A DNA stretch of 64,000 nt from a bacterium 210917-SL.2.15 (GTDB lineage: Bacteria > Bacillota > Clostridia > Oscillospirales > Oscillospiraceae). Location: assembly GCA_020555605.1 (NCBI GenBank), contig JAJCJC010000008.1:24742-88741 (forward strand), read 5' to 3'. The position numbers and the translations under genes are program-made. Of the stretch, positions 48,087 through 57,614 are shown piece by piece (position 1 is the first letter of the stretch; each line of letters opens with the position of its first letter). Under the pieces are notes generated by a model. The model was given only the letters and a program-made list of their open reading frames with translations, did not search any database and was not told where the DNA came from.

Positions 48087-48307
48087 TTTTTTAAAAATTC
48101 GTACGATTCTATCCATATATCACAATTTTACAATAAAGTTTTTGGAGAATAAAATAAAATTGCGCAAAATAGTTCACTCTTTTTGTGCGCAAGAAGTCTA
48201 CAATAGACACTGTACGCGGGGGATACTGCGTGAAAACCTGCTCTTCGGTCGTGGGGATGATACATGCAAAACAAAGATCAAAGAGCATTTTATGGAGGGT
48301 GAGTTGA

Positions 48308-49753
48308 TTGAAAAAAACATTGTCTGTTCTGGCACTTACCGCCGCTGCAGCGGCACTGTGCTGCCCGAGTGCCTTTGCCGCTGAAATTATGCACAGCGCG
48401 GAACTCGGCGCGGGAATTTCGCTGGTGTTTGCCATACCGTTTGTGGGCATGCTGCTGTGCATTGCCATCTGCCCGCTGGTGATCCCGGAAAAATGGGAAA
48501 AATGGCGCTGGCTGTTTGTCCTGTTCTGGTCGCTGCTGTTTCTGATTCCCTTTGCGCTTACTTATAATGTGCCTACTATGGTGGATCAGCTGCTGGAATC
48601 CCTGGTGGGCGATTACCTGACGTTTATCGTGCTGTTGTTCGGACTGTTCTGCGTGGCAGGTAATATCTGTCTGGAAGGTGATTTGGCCGGCACGCCCAAG
48701 ACCAATGTGATCCTGCTACTGATTGGCACGGTTCTGGCTTCCTGGATCGGCACCACCGGCGCGTCCATGGTGATGATCCGGCCGATTCTGCGGGCCAATC
48801 GCTGGCGCAGCAAATGCGTGCAGACGGTGGTGTTTTTCATTTTCCTGGTATCCAATATTGGCGGCTGTCTGACACCCATCGGTGATCCCCCGCTGTTGAT
48901 GGGCTTTATGCGCGGCGTGCCTTTTACCTGGGAACTGCAGCATTTGCTGCCGATTATGATACTCAACGTGGTGCTGCTGTTGGCCATTTATTTCGTGATG
49001 GATCAGCGGGCGTACCGCAAGGATCTGGCGGCGGGGCGCAAACCCCTGAGCGGCGGCGCAAAGCTGCACCTGAGCGGCGGGCACAACATTGTTTTCATGC
49101 TGGTGATCGTGCTGGCAGTGGTGCTCTCCGGCGTGCTGCCGGGCATGCCTCTGTTCCAGGATGCTGCGGGCAACGTGCTGGGAATTCACATTTTCGGCAG
49201 TGTCAGTTTGAGTTATCCCACTCTGATTGAGATTGTGATGATTCTGGCGGCGGCATTTTTGTCCTTCAAGACCACCAGGAAGGACGTGCGCACTAAGAAC
49301 AACTTTACTTGGGGCGCCATTGAAGAGGTGGCGGTGCTGTTTATCGGCATTTTCATCACCATGATCCCGGCGCTGCTGTTCCTCAAGGCGCACGGCGCAG
49401 ATCTGGGCCTGACGGAGCCTTGGCAGATGTTCTGGGCCACCGGCGCGCTGTCCTCCTTCCTGGATAACACGCCAACCTATCTGGTGTTTATGACCACCGC
49501 GGGTGCTTTGGGCGCGGCCGAAGGCGTGGTGACAACGGTTGGCACTATCGCCGTGCCGATGCTGATTGCCATCTCCTGCGGCGCGGTGTTTATGGGGGCT
49601 AATACATACATCGGAAATGCGCCGAACTTTATGGTGAAATCTATTGCCGATGAAAACGGCGTGAAAATGCCTTCCTTCTTCGGTTATATGGCTTGGTCCG
49701 TCGGGATTCTGATTCCTGTGTTCCTGATCGATACCCTGCTGTTCTTCCTGTGA
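48308..49753 (+). CDS. Ion transporter-superfamily protein, NhaD/CitMHS-like Na+:H+ antiporter type
   Basis: A 481-residue membrane protein with about eleven hydrophobic segments. It starts with a signal-like helix (KKTLSVLALTAAAAAL..SAFA). Motifs of the arsenite/citrate/NhaD ion transporter superfamily are visible: LLIGTVLASWIGTTGASMVM with MIRPIL, NIGGCLTPIGDPPLL (about 178-192), and SSFLDNTPTYLVF plus GANTYIGNAPNFMVK near the end. Sodium:proton antiport is the usual annotation; citrate or another anion is possible. The start is TTG 48308, with GGAGGG about 8 nt upstream. It is a single gene between terminators, with a Rex-like operator about 220 nt upstream. Confidence 0.85.
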   Translation: MKKTLSVLALTAAAAALCCPSAFAAEIMHSAELGAGISLVFAIPFVGMLLCIAICPLVIPEKWEKWRWLFVLFWSLLFLIPFALTYNVPTMVDQLLESLVGDYLTFIVLLFGLFCVAGNICLEGDLAGTPKTNVILLLIGTVLASWIGTTGASMVMIRPILRANRWRSKCVQTVVFFIFLVSNIGGCLTPIGDPPLLMGFMRGVPFTWELQHLLPIMILNVVLLLAIYFVMDQRAYRKDLAAGRKPLSGGAKLHLSGGHNIVFMLVIVLAVVLSGVLPGMPLFQDAAGNVLGIHIFGSVSLSYPTLIEIVMILAAAFLSFKTTRKDVRTKNNFTWGAIEEVAVLFIGIFITMIPALLFLKAHGADLGLTEPWQMFWATGALSSFLDNTPTYLVFMTTAGALGAAEGVVTTVGTIAVPMLIAISCGAVFMGANTYIGNAPNFMVKSIADENGVKMPSFFGYMAWSVGILIPVFLIDTLLFFL

Positions 49754-49782
49754 TGGAAGCGCTGTGAGGTGTATAGCATATG

Positions 49783-49815
49783 AAAAGCGTTCCGCCCTAA
49801 GGGCGGAACGCTTTT
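49783..49815. terminator. Bidirectional terminator between the antiporter-type gene and gap
   Basis: AAAAGCGTTCCGCCC (49783-49797) and its exact complement (49801-49815) with a 3-nt TAA loop; A/T flanks serve both strands. Confidence 0.92.
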
Positions 49816-49839
49816 CCTGTGCGGTTTCGATGAAATCTC

Positions 49840-51213
<1,374 letters not shown>

Positions 51214-52008
51214 GTGGCACAACGGAGCGATGAAGAAAAAAAACTATTAAATGAGGTCCTGCCCAATGTGGCGGCACAGATGCGCGGACCTCTCAGCGTG
51301 CTCCACGCCAGTCTCCAGAAAATGATCCAGACGGATATGCCGGGTACTGCGCTGCTCAACCAGAGTTACTATCAGCTGCTGCGCCTGGCGGGAAATCTGT
51401 CCATGGCGGAATTGCTGGGCGGAGAGCACTATTTGCGCAAACAGGAGAATGGAGATATTGTGGCGTTCTGCCGGGAGCTGACCGAGCAGGTGGGACCGTT
51501 GGCCAAGGGGCAGGGCGTGACGGTGCAGTTTTCCTGTGCGGCACAGTCCTGTGTGATTGCTTATGATGCGCCCCTGATGGAACGGCTGCTGCTGAACCTG
51601 TTTTCCAATGCACTGAAGTTCACCGGCCCTGGCGGGCGGGTCACACTGACGGTACAGGTGCACAAGAGCGATGTGCTGCTGAGCGTGGAGGACACAGGCT
51701 GCGGCATGACGCCGGAAATGATGGATGCGCTGTTTGACCGGTACCTTCACTGTGAGCGCATGGATCCGCGGCCCCATGGGCTGGGCCTTGGCCTTCCGCT
51801 CTGCCGGGCGATCGCCGAGGCTCACGGCGGGCGCATTTTTGGGGAATCCAAATTGGGGAAGGGTACAAAGATCACGGTGTCTTTGCCCAATGAACGCAGC
51901 CTGATGCAGCGTGTGCAGGAGTCGTTCGACTATGCAGGAGGATTCGATCATGTGCTGTTGGAACTGTCGGACGCTCTCAGTGCAAGGGCCTATGAAAGGT
52001 GTTCGTGA
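51214..52008 (+). CDS. Soluble histidine-kinase-like protein lacking the phospho-acceptor His
   Basis: A 264-residue protein with no membrane segment or sensor domain. The HisKA-like helix reads VAAQMRGPLSVLHASL, where the usual S-H-E-x-R-x-P has become A-A-Q-M-R-G-P, so the phospho-acceptor is missing. The HATPase_c part is intact: N-box LLLNLFSNALKFTG, G1 VEDTGCGMT, G2 HGLGLGLPLCRAIAEAHGG. It may therefore be an ATP-binding phosphotransfer regulator, or it may use another His. The start is GTG 51214 after GAGAGGAAA. No response regulator is adjacent. A strong terminator follows. Confidence 0.85.
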   Translation: MAQRSDEEKKLLNEVLPNVAAQMRGPLSVLHASLQKMIQTDMPGTALLNQSYYQLLRLAGNLSMAELLGGEHYLRKQENGDIVAFCRELTEQVGPLAKGQGVTVQFSCAAQSCVIAYDAPLMERLLLNLFSNALKFTGPGGRVTLTVQVHKSDVLLSVEDTGCGMTPEMMDALFDRYLHCERMDPRPHGLGLGLPLCRAIAEAHGGRIFGESKLGKGTKITVSLPNERSLMQRVQESFDYAGGFDHVLLELSDALSARAYERCS

Positions 52009-52028
52009 CCACCGTGCGGCGCGGATAC

Positions 52029-52064
52029 AAAAAGCCACCGGAGCATATGCTCCGGTGGCTTTTC
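52029..52064. terminator. Bidirectional terminator (kinase-like gene and SLH gene)
   Basis: AAAAGCCACCGGAGCAT and ATGCTCCGGTGGCTTTT (52030-52063) form a long perfect palindrome with A/T tails between convergent genes. Confidence 0.9.
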
Positions 52065-52092
52065 TCTGTTCTGTGCAAGGGAAAGGAAACGG

Positions 52093-53154
52093 TCAGGAAG
52101 AGTCGGTGTCCTCGAAGTATTTGGCAAATTGATCAATGGTGATATAAAACCGGTCCGTGACCGAGTTGGGATCACCGCTGGCATAAAATTCCATAGTCAG
52201 CTTTTCGCTGTGAGGATTTTTGGAAGCCTCATAGATCGTCTGCAAGGTCTCCATGGGAAAGGCAAATGTGAAATGCTCCACATCCTGTTCAATGGCGACG
52301 ACTTTAAGAATATACAGACTTTCCGAAGCATTCATGATGGAGAGAAAACGGCTTTCCTGACTTTTGAAGTCCATGGTCAGATAGCAGGAAGTGCCGTCTG
52401 TCGTCATTGTCAGGCCGGTGATGCCGACTTTCCCGGCATTATCAGCAGGGATTGTGAAGCCGACGTACAGCGGGGCGTACAAAGAGAAGGATACCCGCAG
52501 GGACGGATCCACAATGCGGGCGGCCACGGCGGCTACCTCGCTGCGGGTAATCTCATCATCCGGGCGGAAAGCACCCATAGCACTACCGGTGAAAATACCG
52601 GCGCGGTAAAGCGTGTAAACGCCCAAGGAATTCTTCTGTTCCATATCCAAGTCCGGAATGGCACCCAACTCCACCATGTTGATTTGAGTATAGGCCGTTT
52701 CTGGCAGGGCGCGGGCCAAAATGCCGGCACACTGCACCCGCGTGGCGGAAACGGAATAATTTCCGTATTCGTCAGCGGAGGAAAGGATGCCATTCTCGAC
52801 GGCATAATCCACATATGTCTGATACCAAGGGCTGCCCTGCAGGAAGGGTTCACCGTCATTGTAATAAGTGCTGCGGATACGGTCAGCCAGCGTAATGATT
52901 TCGGCCAGTGTGATTGCGCCGTCGGGATCGAAGGCGCGTTCACCATAGGTGTTGATGGAACCCTGCATCAGGCCCATGGAATAAACCGTGGATACATAGG
53001 GGGCAAACCAGCCGGAAACATCCGCAAAGGATTCTTCGGAGAAGGTGTTGACGGGCTGGAAGTAATCAAAGCTGCCTTTACTCGCCCCAAACGCGCTGAG
53101 GCAGAGCGACGCTGCAAGGCATAGAGAGACAAGCGCGGTCAGGATGCGCTTCAA
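52093..53154 (-). CDS. Secreted S-layer-homology (SLH) domain protein
   Basis: A 353-residue exported protein. The signal peptide (KRILTALVSLCLAASLCLSAFGA) would be cut near residue 24. Three SLH-like repeats (about 40-100, 100-160, 165-220) show FADVSGWFAPYVSTVYSMGL, ITLAEIITLADRI and FRPDDEITRSEVAAVAARI. They normally hold proteins on the wall through pyruvylated polymers. The C-terminal 130 residues have no known motif. The start is TTG 53152-53154, chosen because AGAGGTGA lies about 6 nt upstream and the signal peptide begins there. There is a candidate promoter on the minus strand (TATAAT at 53283-53288, weak -35 CATACA at 53306-53311) and a 10-bp hairpin in its leader (53221-53243). Confidence 0.9.
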   Translation of the reverse strand: MKRILTALVSLCLAASLCLSAFGASKGSFDYFQPVNTFSEESFADVSGWFAPYVSTVYSMGLMQGSINTYGERAFDPDGAITLAEIITLADRIRSTYYNDGEPFLQGSPWYQTYVDYAVENGILSSADEYGNYSVSATRVQCAGILARALPETAYTQINMVELGAIPDLDMEQKNSLGVYTLYRAGIFTGSAMGAFRPDDEITRSEVAAVAARIVDPSLRVSFSLYAPLYVGFTIPADNAGKVGITGLTMTTDGTSCYLTMDFKSQESRFLSIMNASESLYILKVVAIEQDVEHFTFAFPMETLQTIYEASKNPHSEKLTMEFYASGDPNSVTDRFYITIDQFAKYFEDTDSS

Positions 53155-53220
53155 ACGGGTTCACCTCTTTCACAGTTCAAAAAAAGCCGGGGCTTTTCGG
53201 CGGAGAGAATGCCTGCGTGT

Positions 53221-53243
53221 AATGGCACGCACGGCGTGCCATT
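53221..53243. repeat. 10-bp perfect inverted repeat in the SLH gene leader
   Basis: AATGGCACGC-ACG-GCGTGCCATT. It is located between the predicted promoter and the start of the SLH gene; it could be an operator or an RNA hairpin. Confidence 0.6.
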
Positions 53244-53386
53244 GTATGGCAAAGCTGTTCATTTTTACAATGGATTGGTTTCATTATAGCATGGGAAATA
53301 TGGTTTGTATGTTACATCTTCATTACAAAAATTGGAGCGGTTTGCATCTGTCGCCCAGGGAACACTAAGGAAAGAGGTGACGAAAT

Positions 53387-53818
53387 ATGAGCGAAAAGAC
53401 AGAATTACTAAACTTTATCTATAAAAATGCCGATATGGGAGAGACGGCGATGCCGCTGGTGATCGGCATGGTGACCCGGCCGGATCTGCGCATGGTCTTA
53501 TGCGGCTGCCTGATGGATTATCGTGCCGTGGGCGGGGCGGCCAAAGAAACGCTACGGCGTTGCGGACACTGCCAGGAGGCCCCTGGGGTGATGAAAAAAG
53601 CGATGATGAAAACGGTTTTGCATTGGAACGCGGTGCTCTCTCCGCCGCCGCGGCACATTGCCGAGATGATGATCCGCGGTAGCACCATGGGCGCCATCCA
53701 GATGGGCAAACGCATCAATGCATATCGCTATACAGCGGGGGAAGAAGCATTGATGCTGGCAGAAAGGTTGCTGAAGGTGGAGGAGGACACCATTGAGCGG
53801 ATGAAGGGGTTTTTGTGA
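53387..53818 (+). CDS. Helical protein of unknown function, conserved in Clostridia
   Basis: A 143-residue, mainly helical, soluble protein. The N-terminus (MSEKTELLNFIYKNADMGE) and the motif HIAEMMIRGSTMGAIQMGKRI (about 86-106, given as its key residues H-I-A-E-M and G-S-T-M-G) look like a small conserved clostridial family with ferritin-like helix spacing, whose function I do not know. Three Cys and a His cluster (CGCLMDYR, RRCGHCQEAP) in the middle might bind metal. The ribosome site AAAGAGGTGA is strong. Its stop overlaps the beginning of the broken PucR-like gene, but they need not be linked. Confidence 0.7.
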   Translation: MSEKTELLNFIYKNADMGETAMPLVIGMVTRPDLRMVLCGCLMDYRAVGGAAKETLRRCGHCQEAPGVMKKAMMKTVLHWNAVLSPPPRHIAEMMIRGSTMGAIQMGKRINAYRYTAGEEALMLAERLLKVEEDTIERMKGFL

Positions 53819-54602
53819 GGACAAGAAGAATAAAAACTGGAAAGAGAAAAAGTTATATACAGTCATATTATATACGCGCGTGCATTGACACTGGAGGCTA
53901 TACAGTTTATTGTCAGAAACAAAAAATGATTTGGAAAAGATCACAGGCTTATGTTTGCCATGCGGATGAACTGCCGCCAGGGGCTGCGATTCCTTCGGAT
54001 GTATGCCTTGTATGCATGGGAATGCCAAGTGAAGTGGATCTCACTCAATACAGGCGCGTCAGTATTCTGATTGTGGATATGCATCAATTCGCTGAGTTCA
54101 GCAACATGCTGATGGAAATTTCCCAGAAATATACACACTTGGAACGAAAACTTGAAGAACATTTTCAAAACTCCCAACTGGTCGATGACGTTACTATGGA
54201 TTTGATGGCGGAACTGGTGGGGGAGCCGCTTTGCATGATGGATGCCAATTGTAATGTGTTTGCTTTCAGTCAAAGATTGAAACCGATTGATGATAAGTGA
54301 TGGTGTTATCTGGGAAAAGGATATGGATATCATTATTATGACATTGTATGCAAAAGTCATCTGCGGCTGGAAGAGGTTGCAAAAGAAAAAACGGAGAACT
54401 GGAAACGATCCACAATATCAGCGGATATACTTTGCGGGTAAAAACGGTTTATATGAACGGCACACCGATTGCCTTTTTGGGCATGCATCCCCATGCTGGC
54501 GTCAGACAGGGGTTTCCAGCACCACATACTGACGGCGGTTTATTTATTGGAATGTATCCGGCGCAGCGGCGGCTGACAAAACGGGAAGCGGCGCAAAGAT
54601 AG
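53815..54602 (+). pseudogene. Degenerate PucR/CdaR-like regulator (N-terminal sensory half only)
   Basis: From about 53890 the frame encodes a plausible sensory region: IWKRSQAYVCHADELP, ILIVDMHQFAEFSNMLMEIS and LVGEPLCMMDANCNVFAFSQ, the style of clostridial PucR-type regulators. It stops at TGA 54298-54300. The same frame continues as WCYLGKGYGYHYYDIVCK, so this TGA is a nonsense change. Coding potential then shifts frame (about 54395) to IHNISGYTLRVKTVYMNG followed by TPIAFLGMHPHAG, and stops at 54600-54602. The C-terminal HTH expected in PucR proteins is missing, replaced by the prophage-side DNA. Family assignment is moderate. Confidence 0.6.
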
Positions 54603-54647
54603 AAAATATGGGACTATTGCTGAGGGGAAATATTTATAGATTTTCAG

Positions 54648-54676
54648 AAAGTTGCACGTTCGCGTGCAACTTTTTT
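54648..54676 (+). terminator. Terminator at the left edge of the prophage structural module
   Basis: AAAGTTGCACG-TTCG-CGTGCAACTTT (54648-54673), a perfect 11-bp stem with UUCG loop and T-run, directly before the terminase genes. Confidence 0.93.
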
Positions 54677-54710
54677 GCGTTTTTGGGGGTGGGATGGAAG
54701 GAGGTTTTAC

Positions 54711-55193
54711 ATGAAAGGAACGGCATGGACACAGGAGAAGCTGGCCTTCTGCCGGGCATATCTGCAGGCGCCGGATGTGGAGCGGGCGGCGCAGTTGGCT
54801 GGGGTGGAGGATGGGTATGCGCTTCTGCGGCAAAAGGATGTGCAGCGCTATCTGATGAAGGCGCGCCAGGGCGCGCGGGACGCGATCCAGAGGGAAGATG
54901 TGGTGCGTTGTTTGTGCCGCCTTGCGTTTTCGAGGCCCAACGATGCGGTGGCGCTGGCCTGCGGCCAGAACTGCGGCAGCATCGAAAACATGGATTTGGC
55001 GGCGGTGGCGGAATTCAAGCACCGGGAAGGGCAGACGGAAGTCAAATTCCTGGACCGGGTGCGGGCGCTGCAGGCGCTGGGTGAGCTGCTGGGCGGCGGT
55101 GAAGGTGGGGATGACACGGCCCGGGCATTTTTCCAGGCGCTGGAGGATGCGGCGGGACCGTCGGAAAAACGGGGGAGCGATACGGTGGATTGA
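54711..55193 (+). CDS. Phage terminase small subunit
   Basis: A 160-residue protein, the DNA-recognition part of the packaging motor. It starts with the typical terminase-small HTH: WTQEKLAFCRAYLQAPDVER, then AAQLAGVEDGYALLRQKDV. The remainder is helical with an acidic C-terminus. The start ATG 54711 follows GGAAGGAGG. It is the first gene of the prophage late operon and overlaps the large subunit by 4 nt. The genes from here to 63.9 kb are all on the plus strand with minimal gaps, as expected for one late transcript. Confidence 0.88.
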   Translation: MKGTAWTQEKLAFCRAYLQAPDVERAAQLAGVEDGYALLRQKDVQRYLMKARQGARDAIQREDVVRCLCRLAFSRPNDAVALACGQNCGSIENMDLAAVAEFKHREGQTEVKFLDRVRALQALGELLGGGEGGDDTARAFFQALEDAAGPSEKRGSDTVD

Positions 55194-56440
55194 ACTTTTC
55201 AAGAAAACAGAAACAAGTGCTGACCTGGTGGTGTGCTGCATCGCCAGCCCATACCTACGATGCGCTGATCTGCGATGGAGCGGTGCGCAGCGGCAAGACC
55301 ATGTGCATGGCGCTGAGCTTTTTGTGCTGGGCCACGGCGTGCTTTGACGGAGCGCAGTTCGGCATCTGCGGCAAAAGCGTGAGCGGCGTGCGGCGCAATG
55401 TGGTGGCGGCGGTGGAACCGTGGCTGCGGCGGCTGGGACTGCGGTGGACAGAAAACCGCACGGAGCATTATCTGGAACTGGGCTGCTGCGGAAGGAGCAA
55501 CCGCTTCTATCTGTTCGGTGGATACGATGAGAAAAGTGCGGCGCTGATCCAAGGCATCACCTTTGCCGGCGTGCTGCTGGATGAGGCCGCGCTGATGCCG
55601 CGCTCTTTTGTGGAGCAGGCCTGCGCCCGTTGTTCCATGGAGGGGGCACGGTTATGGTTTAATTGCAACCCGGAAGGCCCGCAGCACTGGTTTTACCGGG
55701 AATGGATTTTGAAGGCACAAGAAAAAAACGCATTGCACCTGCATTTTACGATGGAGGATAACCCGACGCTGAGCGAAGCGGTGAAGCGGCGGTACCGAAA
55801 TTCCTATTCGGGGGCATTTTACCGGAGGTTTATTCTGGGCGAGTGGACCCAGGCCCAGGGGCTGGTGTATGACTTTTTCGACCGGGCAAAGGATTGTGCG
55901 CCGCCGATCCACGAGCCGTGCGAGCGGTATGCGGTGTCAGTGGATTATGGGACGGCGAATCCAGCGTCCTTCGGACTGTGGGGAAAACGCGGGGCGGCAT
56001 GGTACCGTATCAGCGAATATTATTACGCTTCCCGCCGGGAAGGGAGACAAAAAACCGACGCGGAATATGTGGAGGAGCTTTGGCGCCTGCTGGATGGACG
56101 CAGGCCGGAGGTGGTGGTCGTGGACCCATCGGCGGCCAGCTTTATTGAAGCGCTGCGGCGCACGGGACTGCGGGTACAGAAAGCGGACAACGACGTGCTA
56201 TGGGGCATCCGTGTGACGGCGGGTATGCTTAAGGAGAAAAAACTCATCCTTTGCAGCAACTGCGCTGATTGTTTGCGGGAGATGGAACTGTATTGCTGGG
56301 AAGAGGGTGCGGCGCGGGACGTTCCCCGTAAGGAGCACGACCACGCCATGGATGAGATGCGGTATTTTGCGGCATATCTTGCACGGCAGGAGCAGGGAGA
56401 TGGATTTTATGCCGCTGCTGTGGCCCGTCGGGCCGGATAA
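55190..56440 (+). CDS. Phage terminase large subunit (PBSX type)
   Basis: A 416-residue DNA-packaging ATPase and nuclease. Walker A is DGAVRSGKT (about 29-37) and Walker B is GVLLDEAAL (about 127-135). The RNase H-like nuclease shows VSVDYGTANPASFGLW (Asp about 245), VVVVDPSAAS and the C-terminal HDHAMDEMRY, which supply the acidic metal ligands. The start is TTG 55190, overlapping the small subunit stop. At the level of eye comparison it belongs to the PBSX/terminase_3 group, headful-like packaging; that last point is inference. Confidence 0.94.
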   Translation: MNFSRKQKQVLTWWCAASPAHTYDALICDGAVRSGKTMCMALSFLCWATACFDGAQFGICGKSVSGVRRNVVAAVEPWLRRLGLRWTENRTEHYLELGCCGRSNRFYLFGGYDEKSAALIQGITFAGVLLDEAALMPRSFVEQACARCSMEGARLWFNCNPEGPQHWFYREWILKAQEKNALHLHFTMEDNPTLSEAVKRRYRNSYSGAFYRRFILGEWTQAQGLVYDFFDRAKDCAPPIHEPCERYAVSVDYGTANPASFGLWGKRGAAWYRISEYYYASRREGRQKTDAEYVEELWRLLDGRRPEVVVVDPSAASFIEALRRTGLRVQKADNDVLWGIRVTAGMLKEKKLILCSNCADCLREMELYCWEEGAARDVPRKEHDHAMDEMRYFAAYLARQEQGDGFYAAAVARRAG

Positions 56441-56456
56441 AAAGGAGGGGGCAAGC

Positions 56457-57614
56457 ATGAGATTGAGAAAGAAACCGGAGCCGGGTGTGTCGGCGACAGT
56501 ACAGCTGCGCGCGGTATCCCGACAGCCCTTCGGCGCGCTGGAATCCTATGTGCCGCTGCACAACGGAGAAATTGCGCTGTATCGGGCGGTGCGGGAAGCG
56601 GTGCCGATCGTGGACGCGGCGCTGATGAAGATCATTCGTTTGGTGGGCGGCTTTGAGGTGCGGTGCGCGAACCGGACTGTGCAGGAGGAGCTGACACATT
56701 TCCTGCGGACGGTGCCGGTGGGTCGCGCACAGCGGGGACTGGATCATTTTCTGGAGCAGTATTTGGATTCCATGCTGACCTGTGGGCGGGCTGTAGGAGA
56801 GATTGTGCCCTGCAAAAGAGGCGGCGGCATCGCGGCGGTACTGTGTTCCGAGGCCGAGTCGGTGGAGGTGCGCGAGGGTGCCTCGCCGCTGGAATTTATG
56901 CTGTGTGTGCATGACGAAACCGGCGCGCTGCGGCCTGCGCCGCGGCAGGATCTATTGCTGTTTACGCCATTTAACCCGGAAAGCGGCAGTCCCTATGGCG
57001 TGTCACTGCTGCGCTCCATGCCATTTTTGACGGAGATTTTGCTTAAGATCTATCACGCGATCGGGCAGAACTGGGAACGTGTGGGAAACGTTCACTTTGC
57101 AGTGATTTATAAGCCGGAAGGGGACACTGACCGGACGCTGGCCAGGGAGCGCAGTGAACAGATTGCCCGGGAATGGGCTAGCGCCATGGAAAGCGCCAAG
57201 GGCGGCTATGTGCGCGACTTTGTAGCGGCGGGCAATGTGGATATCAAGGTAATTGGCGCAGACAATCAGGTACTGGACAGCGAAGTGCCGGTGCGGCAGG
57301 TCTTGGAGCAGCTGATCGCGCGGACGGGCATTCCGCCGTTTATGCTGGGACTGAACTGGTCGAGTACGGAGCGGATGAGTTCCCAGCAGGCGGATATGCT
57401 GACCACGGAGATGGATGCCATCCGGCGTACGCTGACGCCGGTGGTGGAAAAGGTGTGCCGGATGTGGCTGCGCGCGCAGGGCTATGCGTGTGATTTCGAA
57501 GTGGTGTGGGACACCATCAATTTGCAGGACGAGGTGGAGGACGCCAAAGCCCAGCTCTATCTGGAGCAGGCGCGCCAACTGCGGCTTGCCAACGACAAGG
57601 AGGAATTCGGATGA
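56457..57614 (+). CDS. Phage portal protein
   Basis: A 385-residue portal, the ring through which DNA enters the head. Features: ALYRAVREAVPIVDAALMKI near the N-terminus, YLDSMLTCGRAVGEIV, LLLFTPFNPESGSPYGVSLL, and LNWSSTERMSSQQADML near the end, matching portals of clostridial prophages. ATG 56457 follows AAAGGAGGGG. The open frame begins 150 nt upstream, inside the terminase gene, but those residues are an artefact. The stop overlaps the next gene as ATGA. I do not see a separate SPP1-type minor head gene next to it. Confidence 0.88.
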   Translation: MRLRKKPEPGVSATVQLRAVSRQPFGALESYVPLHNGEIALYRAVREAVPIVDAALMKIIRLVGGFEVRCANRTVQEELTHFLRTVPVGRAQRGLDHFLEQYLDSMLTCGRAVGEIVPCKRGGGIAAVLCSEAESVEVREGASPLEFMLCVHDETGALRPAPRQDLLLFTPFNPESGSPYGVSLLRSMPFLTEILLKIYHAIGQNWERVGNVHFAVIYKPEGDTDRTLARERSEQIAREWASAMESAKGGYVRDFVAAGNVDIKVIGADNQVLDSEVPVRQVLEQLIARTGIPPFMLGLNWSSTERMSSQQADMLTTEMDAIRRTLTPVVEKVCRMWLRAQGYACDFEVVWDTINLQDEVEDAKAQLYLEQARQLRLANDKEEFG

